64,000 bases of DNA, taken from Oxalobacteraceae bacterium (GTDB lineage Bacteria; Pseudomonadota; Gammaproteobacteria; Burkholderiales; Burkholderiaceae_D). The stretch lies in the NCBI GenBank assembly GCA_013284265.1, contig JABTBR010000009.1:81115-145114 (forward strand), written 5' to 3'. A program made the position numbers and the translations under genes. Shown here piece after piece: positions 1-9,987 of this stretch (position 1 is the stretch's first letter; each line of letters opens with the position of its first letter). The notes under the pieces are model-generated. The model saw nothing but the letters and a program-made list of their open reading frames with translations. It had not been told where the DNA came from and ran no database searches.

Positions 1-1310
1 TCCTGCCCCAGCAGCAACTGCGCCTGCTCGCTGGGCAAGGCTTCCACCGACTTGAGCTTGCGCGCCATCTGGCGGCTGCGCACTTCGGCCGTTTCGATAT
101 TGCGCGCCGCCTTCTCCAGCGTGGTGCGGGTCGCGGCCAGCACATCGCCGAACTTGCCGAACTCGGTCTTGACCGCGCCCAGCACCTGCCACACTTCCGA
201 CGAGCGCTGCTCCAGCGCCAGCGTGCGAAAGCCCATCTGCAGGCTGTTGAGCAGGGCCGACAAGGTCGACGGCCCGGCAATGCTGATCCGGTGCAGCCGC
301 TGCAATTCATCGGCCAGGCCGGGACGGCGCATCACTTCAGCATACAAGCCCTCGGTGGGCAAGAACAGGATCGCGAAATCGGTGGTATGCGGCGGCGCAA
401 GGTATTTGTCGGCGATGGTGCGCGCTTCCCCGCGCACGGCGCGCTCGAGCTCGCGCCCGGCCAGCGCCACACCCTCGGCGTCGGCCCGTTCGGCCGCGTC
501 CAGCAGGCGTTCGTATTGCTCCTTGGGAAATTTGGCGTCGATCGGCATCCACACCGGCGCACCGCCTTCGCGCTGGCCCGGCAGCTTCAGGGCGAACTCG
601 ACCCGGGCACCGCTGCCGGGAATCGTCTCGACGTTCTTGCCATACTGTTCAGGCGTGAGCACCTGCTCGAGCAGCATTTCCAGCTGTACCTCGCCCCAGG
701 TGCCGCGCGTCTTGACATTGGTCAGCACCCGTTTCAGGTCACCCACGCCCAGCGCCAGCTGCTGCATCTCACCCAGGCCCTGATGGACTTTTTCCAGCCG
801 CTCCGACACCTGGCGGAACGATTCGGACAGGCGCGTCTCCAGTGTGGCGTGCAGTTTCTCGTCGACCGTCTTGCGCATTTCTTCGAGCCGCGCGCCGTTG
901 TCGGCCTGCAGATCCTTGATGCGGGCCTCCAGCGTGGCGCGCACTTCCAGCATGCGCTGGGCATTCGATTCGGTCAGCGTCGCCAGGGTCTGCTGCATCG
1001 CCTCGGCGAAATGCTTCAGGCTGCGCGCCTGTTCCTCGCGCCCGCTCTGGGCCTGTACATCGATCTGGCGCCGCATCGCGTCGAGCAGCTGCTGGGTCGC
1101 GACCTGGTTCTGGGCCAGCATTTGCGCCATTTCCTGGCGCCCCGACTGGGCGCTGGCCTGCATTTGCAGGCGCAGCTCGCGCTCGACCCGCTCGATCGGC
1201 GCGGCGATGCCGGCACCGGCGCCGCCGCGGGAACGCAGCAGGGCGAACACCTGCAGCGCCAGCATCAGCAGCGCCACGGCCAGCAGAACAAAAAATTCGA
1301 GTTGGCTCAT
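1..1310 (-). CDS. rmuC: DNA recombination protein RmuC (C-terminus outside window)
   Basis: Starts at ATG 1310 and runs off the left edge; 436 residues are visible. One membrane segment (about residues 4-24) anchors the N-terminus. A long Gln/Glu/Arg-rich coiled coil follows to about residue 160, then the RmuC core with the typical TRGTWGEVQLEMLLEQVL stretch and the DAKFPKEQYERLL stretch. RmuC proteins are predicted membrane-tethered nucleases of the PD-(D/E)XK type; in E. coli loss raises inversion at short inverted repeats. The start lies 4 bp beyond the stop of the globin gene, so the two are probably co-transcribed. Family assignment is secure; the biochemical function is poorly defined even in model species. 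Confidence 0.93.
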   Translation of the reverse strand, partial: MSQLEFFVLLAVALLMLALQVFALLRSRGGAGAGIAAPIERVERELRLQMQASAQSGRQEMAQMLAQNQVATQQLLDAMRRQIDVQAQSGREEQARSLKHFAEAMQQTLATLTESNAQRMLEVRATLEARIKDLQADNGARLEEMRKTVDEKLHATLETRLSESFRQVSERLEKVHQGLGEMQQLALGVGDLKRVLTNVKTRGTWGEVQLEMLLEQVLTPEQYGKNVETIPGSGARVEFALKLPGQREGGAPVWMPIDAKFPKEQYERLLDAAERADAEGVALAGRELERAVRGEARTIADKYLAPPHTTDFAILFLPTEGLYAEVMRRPGLADELQRLHRISIAGPSTLSALLNSLQMGFRTLALEQRSSEVWQVLGAVKTEFGKFGDVLAATRTTLEKAARNIETAEVRSRQMARKLKSVEALPSEQAQLLLGQ

Positions 1311-1314
1311 GGAC

Positions 1315-1713
1315 TCAATCGGGCTTGTTGCGCATCCAGTCGGCGGTCTGGTAGAACGATTCCATCAGACGCAATCGCAGCGATTCCTCGATGCCCACGT
1401 CCTCCATCGCCCAGGCCATGGCGCGCAGCCACTGGTCGCGCTCCTGGGTGCCGATGGCAAAGGGCATATGGCGCATGCGCAGGCGCGGGTGGCCGAAGCG
1501 TTCGATATACGCGTCCGGCCCGCCCATCCAGCCGCTGAGGAACCAGAACAGGCGGTCGCGCGCGTTGTCCAGCGTGGGCGGATGCACAGCGCGCAGCAGG
1601 GCGAACTCGGCTTCCAGTTCCATCAGGTCGTAAAAGCGGTCGACCATCTCGCGTACGCGGGTTTCGCCGCCGATGGTGTCGTAAAGGGAGAGAGGTTCAG
1701 TCATAACTGCCAT
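1315..1713 (-). CDS. Group II truncated haemoglobin (globin)
   Basis: 132 residues, the usual length for a truncated 2-over-2 globin. The sequence has the YDTIGG N-terminus, the WMGGP turn, the proximal histidine region GHPRLRMRHMPF and the group II signature IGTQERDQWL with the conserved Trp of helix G. Proteins of this type bind haem and are linked to O2/NO/peroxide chemistry in the cytoplasm. An internal ATG at 1704 (MTEPLSLY) is an equally possible start and gives a more typical N-terminus. It precedes rmuC by 4 bp. An 8-bp inverted repeat sits about 30 bp upstream. The group is clear; the physiological ligand is not. Confidence 0.9.
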   Translation of the reverse strand: MAVMTEPLSLYDTIGGETRVREMVDRFYDLMELEAEFALLRAVHPPTLDNARDRLFWFLSGWMGGPDAYIERFGHPRLRMRHMPFAIGTQERDQWLRAMAWAMEDVGIEESLRLRLMESFYQTADWMRNKPD

Positions 1714-1740
1714 GATACCGCAGCGGCGCGTGGCGACGAA

Positions 1741-1758
1741 GACCGTATGAATACGGTC
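1741..1758. promoter_or_regulatory. Perfect 8-bp inverted repeat upstream of the globin gene
   Basis: GACCGTAT-GA-ATACGGTC, perfect 8-bp arms with a 2-bp centre, lies 28-45 bp upstream of the globin start and 34 bp past the jqsA stop. No T-run follows on either strand, so an operator is more likely than a terminator. I do not recognise it as a known NsrR or FNR site. Confidence 0.35.
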
Positions 1759-1791
1759 AGGACCGTCACGCCGCCGCGGCCGTTTTGCACC

Positions 1792-3048
1792 CTATACGAG
1801 CGCCAGCTTGCGTTGGCGGCGGGTGGACGACCAGCTCTCTAGCGCCACCTGCTCGCGGATCGCGGCGCAGCCGGCCAGGATCTGCATCAGCTGCTCGCCA
1901 GACAGCCCCGCGTTCAGGGTCAGGCGCACCAGCGAGCGGTTCTTCGGGGTGGCCGGCGCGCAAAACATCGCGCCGTAAATGCCCTGGCGTTCCAGCGCCT
2001 TGCGCAGCGCCAATGTTTTCGGCTCCACCCCGGCCTCCAGCGCGATGATCTGCTCGCTGCCATCGTCGATGTGATAGCCCAGCGTGCTCAGCCCGGCGCG
2101 CACCTCCCTGGTGATACGGTGCAGCGCGGCGCGGCGCTCGTCGGCCGCCGCCACGAAGTCCAGCGCCGCGTCGAACCAGGCCAGTTCATGGCTCAGCAGG
2201 CAGGAGCTGAAGATGGCTGGCCGCGATTCGGACAGGAAATAGCCCTTGAAATGGCTGGAACAGCTGATGAAGCCGGCCCGTCCCGCAAAGGCCTTGGCCA
2301 GCGAGGCGGTGCGGAAATGCACGCGCCCGCTCAAGCCCGCTTGCGCCACCAGCCCGGCGCCGCGCGGCCCGTGCGTGCCCAGCGAATGGGATTCATCGAC
2401 GATCAGGATGCTGCCGCTGTGCTCGGCCAGCTCGACCAGCGCCTCCAGCGGCGCCAGGCTGCCATTGGTGCTGTACAGCGAATCGACCACGATCAGGCCG
2501 CGCCCGTGCTTGGCCAGCTGGCGCTGCAGATGCTCCATATCGTTGTGCAGGAAGGAAATCGGCGTCGCGCCGGCCGATTGCACGCCCTCCCACAGCGAGG
2601 CATGGGCCTGCATGTCCAGGTACACCGGAATGCCGGGGCCGGCCAGCGCCTGCACCAGGCCGACGTTGGCAGCCCAGCCCGATTGCGTCAGAATGCCGTC
2701 CTCGGCGCCCAGGAAGGCCGCGAATTTGCGCTCCAGCCGCTGCTGCGCGCTGCCTTCCTGCAAATACACGGCCGACATCAGCAATTCGCCCTGACTGTGC
2801 TCGAGCGCGCGCACCTGGGCTTGCACCAGCGCCCGCTCGCCCGCCAGGCATAGATAGTCATTTCCGGCCAGGAAAACCGCGTCCGCCGGGGTCGGCTGCC
2901 AGGCATGGGGATGCTCGCCGCCCAACAGTTGCTCAATTCGAGTGACATAGTGTTGGTTCATGCGGTGAACGACAAAATCCGGCATGCAATGTTCGGCACG
3001 GAAGATGGCGGGAATCGATTTCAGGGCGTTTTGAGTTGTGGTTGGCAT
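1792..3048 (-). CDS. jqsA: CqsA/LqsA-family alpha-hydroxyketone autoinducer synthase (JqsA-like)
   Basis: PLP-dependent alpha-oxoamine synthase family, 418 residues. Visible features: fold-type I aminotransferase core, the DESHSLG motif (Asp218, His221) that contacts the cofactor, and the Schiff-base lysine in SLAKAFAGRAG (Lys252). The ordinary housekeeping members of the family (BioF, KBL, HemA) read TLSKA or similar here; the N-terminus (FVVHRMNQHY, FLAGNDYL) and the kinase/regulator pair next door point to CqsA/LqsA/JqsA, which condense an amino acid-derived substrate with an acyl-CoA to make an alpha-hydroxyketone signal. The ATG at 3048 is preferred over the in-frame ATG at 3099 because AGAGGA lies 7 bases upstream. 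It is divergent from jqsS with a 162-bp shared promoter region. Confidence 0.88.
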   Translation of the reverse strand: MPTTTQNALKSIPAIFRAEHCMPDFVVHRMNQHYVTRIEQLLGGEHPHAWQPTPADAVFLAGNDYLCLAGERALVQAQVRALEHSQGELLMSAVYLQEGSAQQRLERKFAAFLGAEDGILTQSGWAANVGLVQALAGPGIPVYLDMQAHASLWEGVQSAGATPISFLHNDMEHLQRQLAKHGRGLIVVDSLYSTNGSLAPLEALVELAEHSGSILIVDESHSLGTHGPRGAGLVAQAGLSGRVHFRTASLAKAFAGRAGFISCSSHFKGYFLSESRPAIFSSCLLSHELAWFDAALDFVAAADERRAALHRITREVRAGLSTLGYHIDDGSEQIIALEAGVEPKTLALRKALERQGIYGAMFCAPATPKNRSLVRLTLNAGLSGEQLMQILAGCAAIREQVALESWSSTRRQRKLALV

Positions 3049-3122
3049 GGTTTTCCTCTTTGGGAATGCTTGTTTTAAATGAACTACTGTCTCGACCATG
3101 AGGCAGCCCCCCCTTCCCGCGA

Positions 3123-3152
3123 TTGATACGGATCAACTGATATTCAGATACT
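3123..3152 (+). promoter_or_regulatory. Possible sigma-70 promoter for jqsS-jqsR
   Basis: TTGATA (3123-3128), 18-bp spacer, GATACT (3147-3152), ending about 60 bp before the jqsS start in the divergent jqsA/jqsS intergenic region. Five of six and four of six matches to consensus. Sequence only. Confidence 0.3.
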
Positions 3153-3210
3153 GCCTAGCGCGTTGTAATTTAAGGTCATCATGGAAACTTGACGAAAATC
3201 AAAAATAACC

Positions 3211-4500
3211 ATGGGACAAGGTCTCCACGAGCGATGGAAGCGCGGACAGCAGCGGCTGGTACAGTCGCTGCTGCACTACCACAGCCGCGACGACCATGCG
3301 ACCGCGCGCGTCTTGCTGCTGGCGGGGATCGGTACCGTCTGCATGCCGCTGTATTACGTGTTCTGGCAGTACTTCTTCCCCCAGCACTACGAGAATGCGC
3401 CGCTGCGCCTGATCGGCGTGGTGCTGTGCGTCATCGGCCTGTTCGCGCGCGGCTTCAGCAAATACTGGCTCGACGTCTATCTGTTCGTCGCCCTCAGTTA
3501 TATCTTTCCCTTTTTCTTCACCTTCATGTTTCTGATGAACGATGCGTCCGGCGTGTGGAGCGAGTCGCTGCTGGTGGGGGTGATCGTGCTATTTCATTTC
3601 GACACCAGCCTGGCCTTGCGCACCTATCTGACCGGCACCGCGCTGGCCTGCGCCGCCGTCGCCCTGCTGGGCCAGGGCGACGTGCTGCTACACCCGGGCA
3701 CGCTGCAGCAGTTGCCGATTCATCTGTTCATGATCGCCGCCCTGTCGGTGGCCAAGGTCAGCCGCAATGTGCTGGCGCAGGAAAAACTGGCCGGCCTCGG
3801 TGCCGGCCTGGCCACCGTGGCGCACGAGCTGCGCACCCCGCTGGCCAGCGTGGACGCCAATGTGCGCGGCCTGTTCCGCCTGCTGCCCGGCGCCCCCGCG
3901 CCCGCCAAGACCGACCAGCTGGCCCTGCTCGACGCGCTGTCGCGGATCCAGTTCGAGGTGCGCCATATGAACCATATGATCGACCTGTTCCTGCTCAGCG
4001 CCACCGCCGTCAAGCGCAATCTGGCGCCGACCGAGAGGGTGTCGATGGAGGCGATGGTCAGTTCGGTGCTGCGGCGCTATCCCTTTACCAGCCAGGCGCA
4101 GCAGCGCAGCGTGGCGCTGGAAGTGCGCGCCAATTTCGAATTTTCCGGCCAGAGTGAGCTCTCCGTGGTGATCCTGCTCAATCTCTTGCGCAACGCGCTC
4201 AAGGCCGTGGCGCGCGCCGGCAAGGGCCGCGTGCGCATCATCATCGATGGCGCGCGCGGCAATCCGCGCCTGCTGTTCATCGATACCGCCTGCGGCGTCG
4301 CGCCGCGCAATCTTCCGCTGATTTTCCGGCGCTTTTATTCCTTTCCGCCGCACAATGGCACCGGCATCGGCCTGGCCCTGTGCAAGGAAATCATGGAAGC
4401 GTGGCAAGCCAGCATCCACTGTGTTTCGCGCGAATCAGCGTATGCGATTTTTGTGCTGGAATTCCCCAAGTATCGACCTTCCCTACCAGGTGAACTATGA
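3211..4500 (+). CDS. jqsS: Membrane sensor histidine kinase (JqsS/LqsS-like)
   Basis: 429 residues. The N-terminal part (about residues 33-190) has five to six membrane helices and no recognisable periplasmic sensor domain, as in CqsS and LqsS, which detect alpha-hydroxyketones within the membrane. The HisKA helix carries the phosphorylation site AHELRTPLAS (His205). The HATPase domain (about 300-425) has an N-box region with LNLLRNALKAV, the G1-like DTACG and the G2 box GTGIGLALCKE. It lacks the fused receiver domain seen in CqsS, which agrees with a separate regulator gene immediately downstream. The stop codon overlaps the jqsR start by the ATGA arrangement, so translation is probably coupled. 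The ribosome binding site is weak. Confidence 0.85.
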   Translation: MGQGLHERWKRGQQRLVQSLLHYHSRDDHATARVLLLAGIGTVCMPLYYVFWQYFFPQHYENAPLRLIGVVLCVIGLFARGFSKYWLDVYLFVALSYIFPFFFTFMFLMNDASGVWSESLLVGVIVLFHFDTSLALRTYLTGTALACAAVALLGQGDVLLHPGTLQQLPIHLFMIAALSVAKVSRNVLAQEKLAGLGAGLATVAHELRTPLASVDANVRGLFRLLPGAPAPAKTDQLALLDALSRIQFEVRHMNHMIDLFLLSATAVKRNLAPTERVSMEAMVSSVLRRYPFTSQAQQRSVALEVRANFEFSGQSELSVVILLNLLRNALKAVARAGKGRVRIIIDGARGNPRLLFIDTACGVAPRNLPLIFRRFYSFPPHNGTGIGLALCKEIMEAWQASIHCVSRESAYAIFVLEFPKYRPSLPGEL

Positions 4501-5507
4501 AAATGCCCGTCTATACCCATCCGACCCTGACTGTGCTGGTTGACGACAGCGACTCCTTCCTCAAGAGCATGTCGTTCCAGCTCGACCCCATGCTGGCGAG
4601 CCGGACCTTCCACGACACCAGCACGGCACTGGACTGGCTCAACAGCAGCGTGCAGCGCGATGACGTGCCCATGCACATCAACTTCGACACCCAGAACCAG
4701 GCCGCCGACCAGTGCAATGTGGCCGTCGACCTCGAGCGCATCTACCGCATCAGCGAGCAGCGCCGCCGCTTCGCCACGCCCTCGGTGCTGGTGGTCGACT
4801 ATTCGATGCCGCAGATGAACGGGCTGGAGTTCTGCCAGGCGGTCCAGCACCTGCCGTGCAAGAAGATTCTGTTCACCGGCGCCGCCGACGAGAAGATCGC
4901 CGTGACCGCCTTCAACCGCGGCCTGATCGACCGCTACATCAAGAAGAGCGACGACAAGGCCCTGGACATTCTGGAACGCGAAATCATCACGCTGCAAAAG
5001 GATTACTTCGCCGCCCAGTCGGAAACGCTGAGCGAGCTGGTGATGCTGCACAACTACCATTTCCTGTCCGACCCGGCGATGGCCGCCGTGGTGGAGGAAC
5101 TGGGCCGGCGCATGGGTTTTGTCGAGCACTACATCTTCCCCAACCCGACCGGCATCCTGTTCATCGACAAGCAGGGCAAGACCATGCTGATGATGATCGA
5201 GACGGAGAAAGGCATGTACGCGCAATACGAGATCGCGCGCGACAGCGACGCCCCGCCCTCGCTGCTCAATGCCCTGCTGGAGCGGCGCGTGCTGCCCTTC
5301 TTCTCGGACGCCGATGGCGACGGCATGTATGCCAGCGCCGTGGGCGACAACTGGCACCGCTATTGCGCGGCGCCCCAGGTGTGCTATGGACGGGAAGTGT
5401 ATTACTGGGCCTTGTTCGAGCTGCCGCCGCACTACTTCGACGCCGCGCCGCTGTCCTTCAGCCAGTTCCAGCAGGAATTGGGGGCGCAGTCGCTGGTGGC
5501 GGCCTGA
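4497..5507 (+). CDS. jqsR: Response regulator of the jqs system (LqsR-like)
   Basis: 336 residues. A receiver-like domain carries the phospho-acceptor motif VLVVDYSMPQMNG (Asp101), a switch Thr in LFTGAADEK and a conserved Lys in YIKKSDD. The receiver is unusual: an insert of about 50 residues separates the first acidic patch (VDDSDSF) from the Asp101 strand. The C-terminal half (about 190-336) has no HTH and no familiar enzyme motif, which resembles LqsR-type regulators rather than DNA-binding ones. Its start overlaps the jqsS stop by 4 bp; a second ATG at 4503 is possible. By analogy with Legionella and Janthinobacterium it should receive the phosphate signal from JqsS; its output is unknown. 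Confidence 0.82.
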   Translation: MKMPVYTHPTLTVLVDDSDSFLKSMSFQLDPMLASRTFHDTSTALDWLNSSVQRDDVPMHINFDTQNQAADQCNVAVDLERIYRISEQRRRFATPSVLVVDYSMPQMNGLEFCQAVQHLPCKKILFTGAADEKIAVTAFNRGLIDRYIKKSDDKALDILEREIITLQKDYFAAQSETLSELVMLHNYHFLSDPAMAAVVEELGRRMGFVEHYIFPNPTGILFIDKQGKTMLMMIETEKGMYAQYEIARDSDAPPSLLNALLERRVLPFFSDADGDGMYASAVGDNWHRYCAAPQVCYGREVYYWALFELPPHYFDAAPLSFSQFQQELGAQSLVAA

Positions 5508-5565
5508 GCTGGCGACGGCCTCGGTTGGAAGGCCGCTTGTGCGAGCGGGCCGCCGGCGTCAAGCC

Positions 5566-5632
5566 AAAACCCACGGCGTAACCCTGGGGTCTGACCCGCC
5601 GGGTCAGACCCCGGCTCTTTGCCGTGGGTTTT
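5566..5632. repeat. Palindromic intergenic repeat, copy 1 (full)
   Basis: Outer 12-bp arms AAAACCCACGGC / GCCGTGGGTTTT enclose inner 12-bp arms GGGGTCTGACCC / GGGTCAGACCCC with a 3-bp loop. The two asymmetric linkers (GTAACCCT and GGCTCTTT) give the element an orientation. It sits between the convergent ends of jqsR and the permease gene. Six other places in the window carry the same element. Confidence 0.9.
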
Positions 5633-5684
5633 AAAAGCGTCGCAGGCGCCTAAGCCTTACATCTCAAGCATCAAACCCTCAACC

Positions 5685-8216
5685 TCAAGCCTCGCGCAGC
5701 GTCTGCAGCGGCGGCTGTCCCAGCACCTTGCGCAAACTCAGCCACCCGCCCACCATCGCGCACAGCATGCCGGCAAGCAGACCGGCCACCCACACCACCG
5801 GACTGAAACTCCATTCAAACTTGAACTGGTAAGTCGCCAGCGCCCAGCCCATCGCCGCCGCCGCGCTGGCCGCCAGCAAGCCGGACAGCGACCCCACCAG
5901 CGCGAACTCGATCAGTTGCGCCTGCGCCAACTGCCTGCGGGTCGCCCCCAGCGCACGCAGCAGCCCCGACTCGCGGCTGCGCTCATCATGCGAACCCATC
6001 AGCGCCGCATACAGCACCAGCACGCCGGAAGCCAAGGTAAAGGCGAACAGGAATTCCACCGCCGTCACCACCTGGTCCAGCACGGCCTGGATCTGGCGCA
6101 GCAGGCCGCCCACATCGATCACCGTCAGGTTCGGATAGCTGCGCGTGAGCGCATTCATCGCCTCGCCCTGCCCGGACGGCAAATGGAAGGCCGTGATCCA
6201 GGTCTGCGGCGTCTCGGCCATCGCGCGTGGATTGATGATGACGAAGAAATTGACCCGCATCGACCCCCACTCCAGCTTGCGCAAGCTGGTGATGCGCGCC
6301 TCCACCAGCTGGCCGGCGATGTCGAAGCGCAGGCTGTCGCCCAGCTTCAGCCCCAGCGTCTTGGCGATGCCCGCCTCCACCGACGCTTCCGGCGCCCCTT
6401 CCTTGTCGGCATACCAGCTGCCGGCGGCAATCCGGTTGCCGGTCTGCATCTGCGCCATCGTCGACAGATTAAATTCGCGCTCGGCCAGGCCGCGCGCGCG
6501 GTCTTCGCGGTAGGTATCGGCCGTGATGGCCTTGCCGTTCACGGCCGTCAGCCGGCCCCGTATCATCGGATACATGGGCGCACTGGCGGCGCCGGCCTGC
6601 GCCAGACGTTTGGCCACATCGGCCTGCTGCTCGGGCTGGATATTGATGATGAAGCGGTTGGGCGCGTCCGGCGGCGTGGCATTGCGCCAGGCCAGCATCA
6701 GATCGCCGCGCACCACGGTCAGCACCAGCAGGGCCATCAAGCCCAGCGCCAGCGCCACGATCTGCACCACGGTCGCGCCCGGACGGCGCTGCAGCGAGGT
6801 GATCGCGAAGCGCCAGCTCTGCAGGTTCACCAGCCCGCGTACCCGCTTCAGGGAAGCCAGCCCCAGCCAGCCCACCAGCGCGAACAGCGCGAATGCGGCC
6901 AGGAAACCCAGTCCCGTGTACAGCGCCAGCTGGGCATCGCCGGCCTGCCACAGCAGCAGCAAGGTGAAACTGGCCAGGCCCAGTCCGTAAGTGGCCAGCG
7001 CCAGCGGTTTCGGGCCATCCTGCTCGCGCCGGATCACGCGGTTGTGCGGCACATTGCGCAGTTGCAGTATCGGCGGCAAGGCAAAACCCAGCAGCAAGAG
7101 CATGCCGGTGGCCACGCCATGCAGGGCCGGCGCCAAGCTCGGCGCCGGCAATGCGGCGGCCACCAACTTGCCCAGCACTTCGAGCAGCACATAATGGCCG
7201 GCGAAACCGACCGCCACGCCCAGCACGCTACCGGCCAGGCCGACCAGCAGGAATTCGATCAGGTACATCGCCGTCACCTGATTCTGCGTCAGGCCCAGGC
7301 AGCGCAGCATGGCCACCGCGTCCAGGTGGCGCTGCATATAGCGGCGCGCCGCCATCGCCACGGCCACCGCCGCCAGCATCGCCGACAGCAGGCCCACCAG
7401 CGACAGGAAGCGGTCGGCCCGGTCCAGCGTGGCGCGCATTTCCGGGCGCCCCGTTTCCAGCGAATCGATGCGTACACCCTTGATGCCCTCGTCCTTGATG
7501 CGCGCCTGCACCCATTGCTCGAAGGCGCTCACGGCCGCCATCTGTTCCAGCGTGGGCGCGGCCACCAGCAGGCGGTAGCCTACCCGCGCGCCCGGCTGGA
7601 TCAGGCCGGTGGCGTCCAGGTCGGCCAGCGGCAGGATCACGCGCGGCGCGAAGTTCATGAAGGAAGCGCCGCGGTCCGGTTCGGACGCGATCAGCTGGGC
7701 AATGCGGAAGGACTTGTCGCCCAGGGTCAGCTCGGCGCCGATCCCGGTCTTCAGGCTGTTGAGCAGGCCGGCGTCGACCCAGACCGTGCCGCTGGCCGGA
7801 ATCCCTTGCGCGGGCGCGCCTTCGCTCAGCTCGGCCTGTTCGGGCGAGGTGGTGATCTTCAGCTTGCCGCGCAGCGGGTAGCCGGGGCCGACCGCTTTCA
7901 AGGCCCCCAACTGGGCGCGCGACTGTTCGCCCACGCCGGCCTGGGCCATGCTGGGGAAGGTCACCGTATCGGTCAGGATCAGGCCGCGCCGCTGCGCTTC
8001 GGCGCGCCAGGCGGGCGCGATCGGCAGGTCGGCGTTGATGACCAGGTCGGCGCCCAGCAACTGGTGGGCATCGCGTTCCAGGCCGGTGCGCAGGCGGTCG
8101 ATGAAGAAGCCCGCCGCCGACAGCGCGGCCACCGCCACCGTCAGCGCCACCAGCAGGAAACGCAACTGGCCGGCGCGCCAGTCGCGCGCGGTCATACGGA
8201 GGGCTTGTCTGAACAT
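5685..8216 (-). CDS. FtsX-family ABC transporter permease (YbbP-like)
   Basis: 843 residues from the ATG at 8216 (MFRQALRMTARDWRAG), preferred to the upstream in-frame ATG at 8288, which adds a non-hydrophobic leader. One N-terminal membrane helix, a large extracytoplasmic domain (about 45-235), and then two FtsX-type permease modules, the first around 250-400 and the second at the C-terminus (about 720-830), with extra helices between. This is the layout of YbbP, thought to work with the ATPase YbbA in moving lipophilic molecules across the inner membrane. No ATP-binding partner is encoded next to it; YbbA and TesA, the usual neighbours, are absent here. Substrate unknown. Confidence 0.85.
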   Translation of the reverse strand: MFRQALRMTARDWRAGQLRFLLVALTVAVAALSAAGFFIDRLRTGLERDAHQLLGADLVINADLPIAPAWRAEAQRRGLILTDTVTFPSMAQAGVGEQSRAQLGALKAVGPGYPLRGKLKITTSPEQAELSEGAPAQGIPASGTVWVDAGLLNSLKTGIGAELTLGDKSFRIAQLIASEPDRGASFMNFAPRVILPLADLDATGLIQPGARVGYRLLVAAPTLEQMAAVSAFEQWVQARIKDEGIKGVRIDSLETGRPEMRATLDRADRFLSLVGLLSAMLAAVAVAMAARRYMQRHLDAVAMLRCLGLTQNQVTAMYLIEFLLVGLAGSVLGVAVGFAGHYVLLEVLGKLVAAALPAPSLAPALHGVATGMLLLLGFALPPILQLRNVPHNRVIRREQDGPKPLALATYGLGLASFTLLLLWQAGDAQLALYTGLGFLAAFALFALVGWLGLASLKRVRGLVNLQSWRFAITSLQRRPGATVVQIVALALGLMALLVLTVVRGDLMLAWRNATPPDAPNRFIINIQPEQQADVAKRLAQAGAASAPMYPMIRGRLTAVNGKAITADTYREDRARGLAEREFNLSTMAQMQTGNRIAAGSWYADKEGAPEASVEAGIAKTLGLKLGDSLRFDIAGQLVEARITSLRKLEWGSMRVNFFVIINPRAMAETPQTWITAFHLPSGQGEAMNALTRSYPNLTVIDVGGLLRQIQAVLDQVVTAVEFLFAFTLASGVLVLYAALMGSHDERSRESGLLRALGATRRQLAQAQLIEFALVGSLSGLLAASAAAAMGWALATYQFKFEWSFSPVVWVAGLLAGMLCAMVGGWLSLRKVLGQPPLQTLREA

Positions 8217-8319
8217 GGGGGAATCCGGTGAAGGTGGCTGGCGCGGGTGCGCAGAGGCGAAAATGGGGGCGGATCGCCCCTCTTTCAAGATGTGGCAGTC
8301 AGCGGGCCGCTGGCGGCAA

Positions 8320-8391
8320 TTTTAAACCCAGGGCGTAACCCTGGGGTCTGACCCGGCGGGTCAGACCCCGGCTCTTTGCCGTGGGTCTTAA
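8320..8391. repeat. Palindromic intergenic repeat, copy 2 (full)
   Basis: Same element and orientation as copy 1: inner arms GGGGTCTGACCC / GGGTCAGACCCC intact, outer arms AAACCCAGGGC / GCCGTGGGTCTT degenerate. It lies between the deaminase stop (8427) and the permease start (8216), both minus-strand genes, so it is inside a possible polycistronic transcript. Confidence 0.88.
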
Positions 8392-8426
8392 ACACGGCGT
8401 GGCGCGCTTACCTTGGCGACATCACA

Positions 8427-9987
<1,561 letters not shown>

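Noticed and set aside
3049..3099. Longer start for jqsA at ATG 3099
   Set aside because: The extra 17 residues resemble nothing in the family and the ribosome site fits ATG 3048.
5619..8231. 870-codon plus-strand open frame over the permease gene
   Set aside because: It is antisense to the FtsX-type permease; composition is Gln/His/Arg-rich as expected from the complement of GC-rich codons, with no domain sense.
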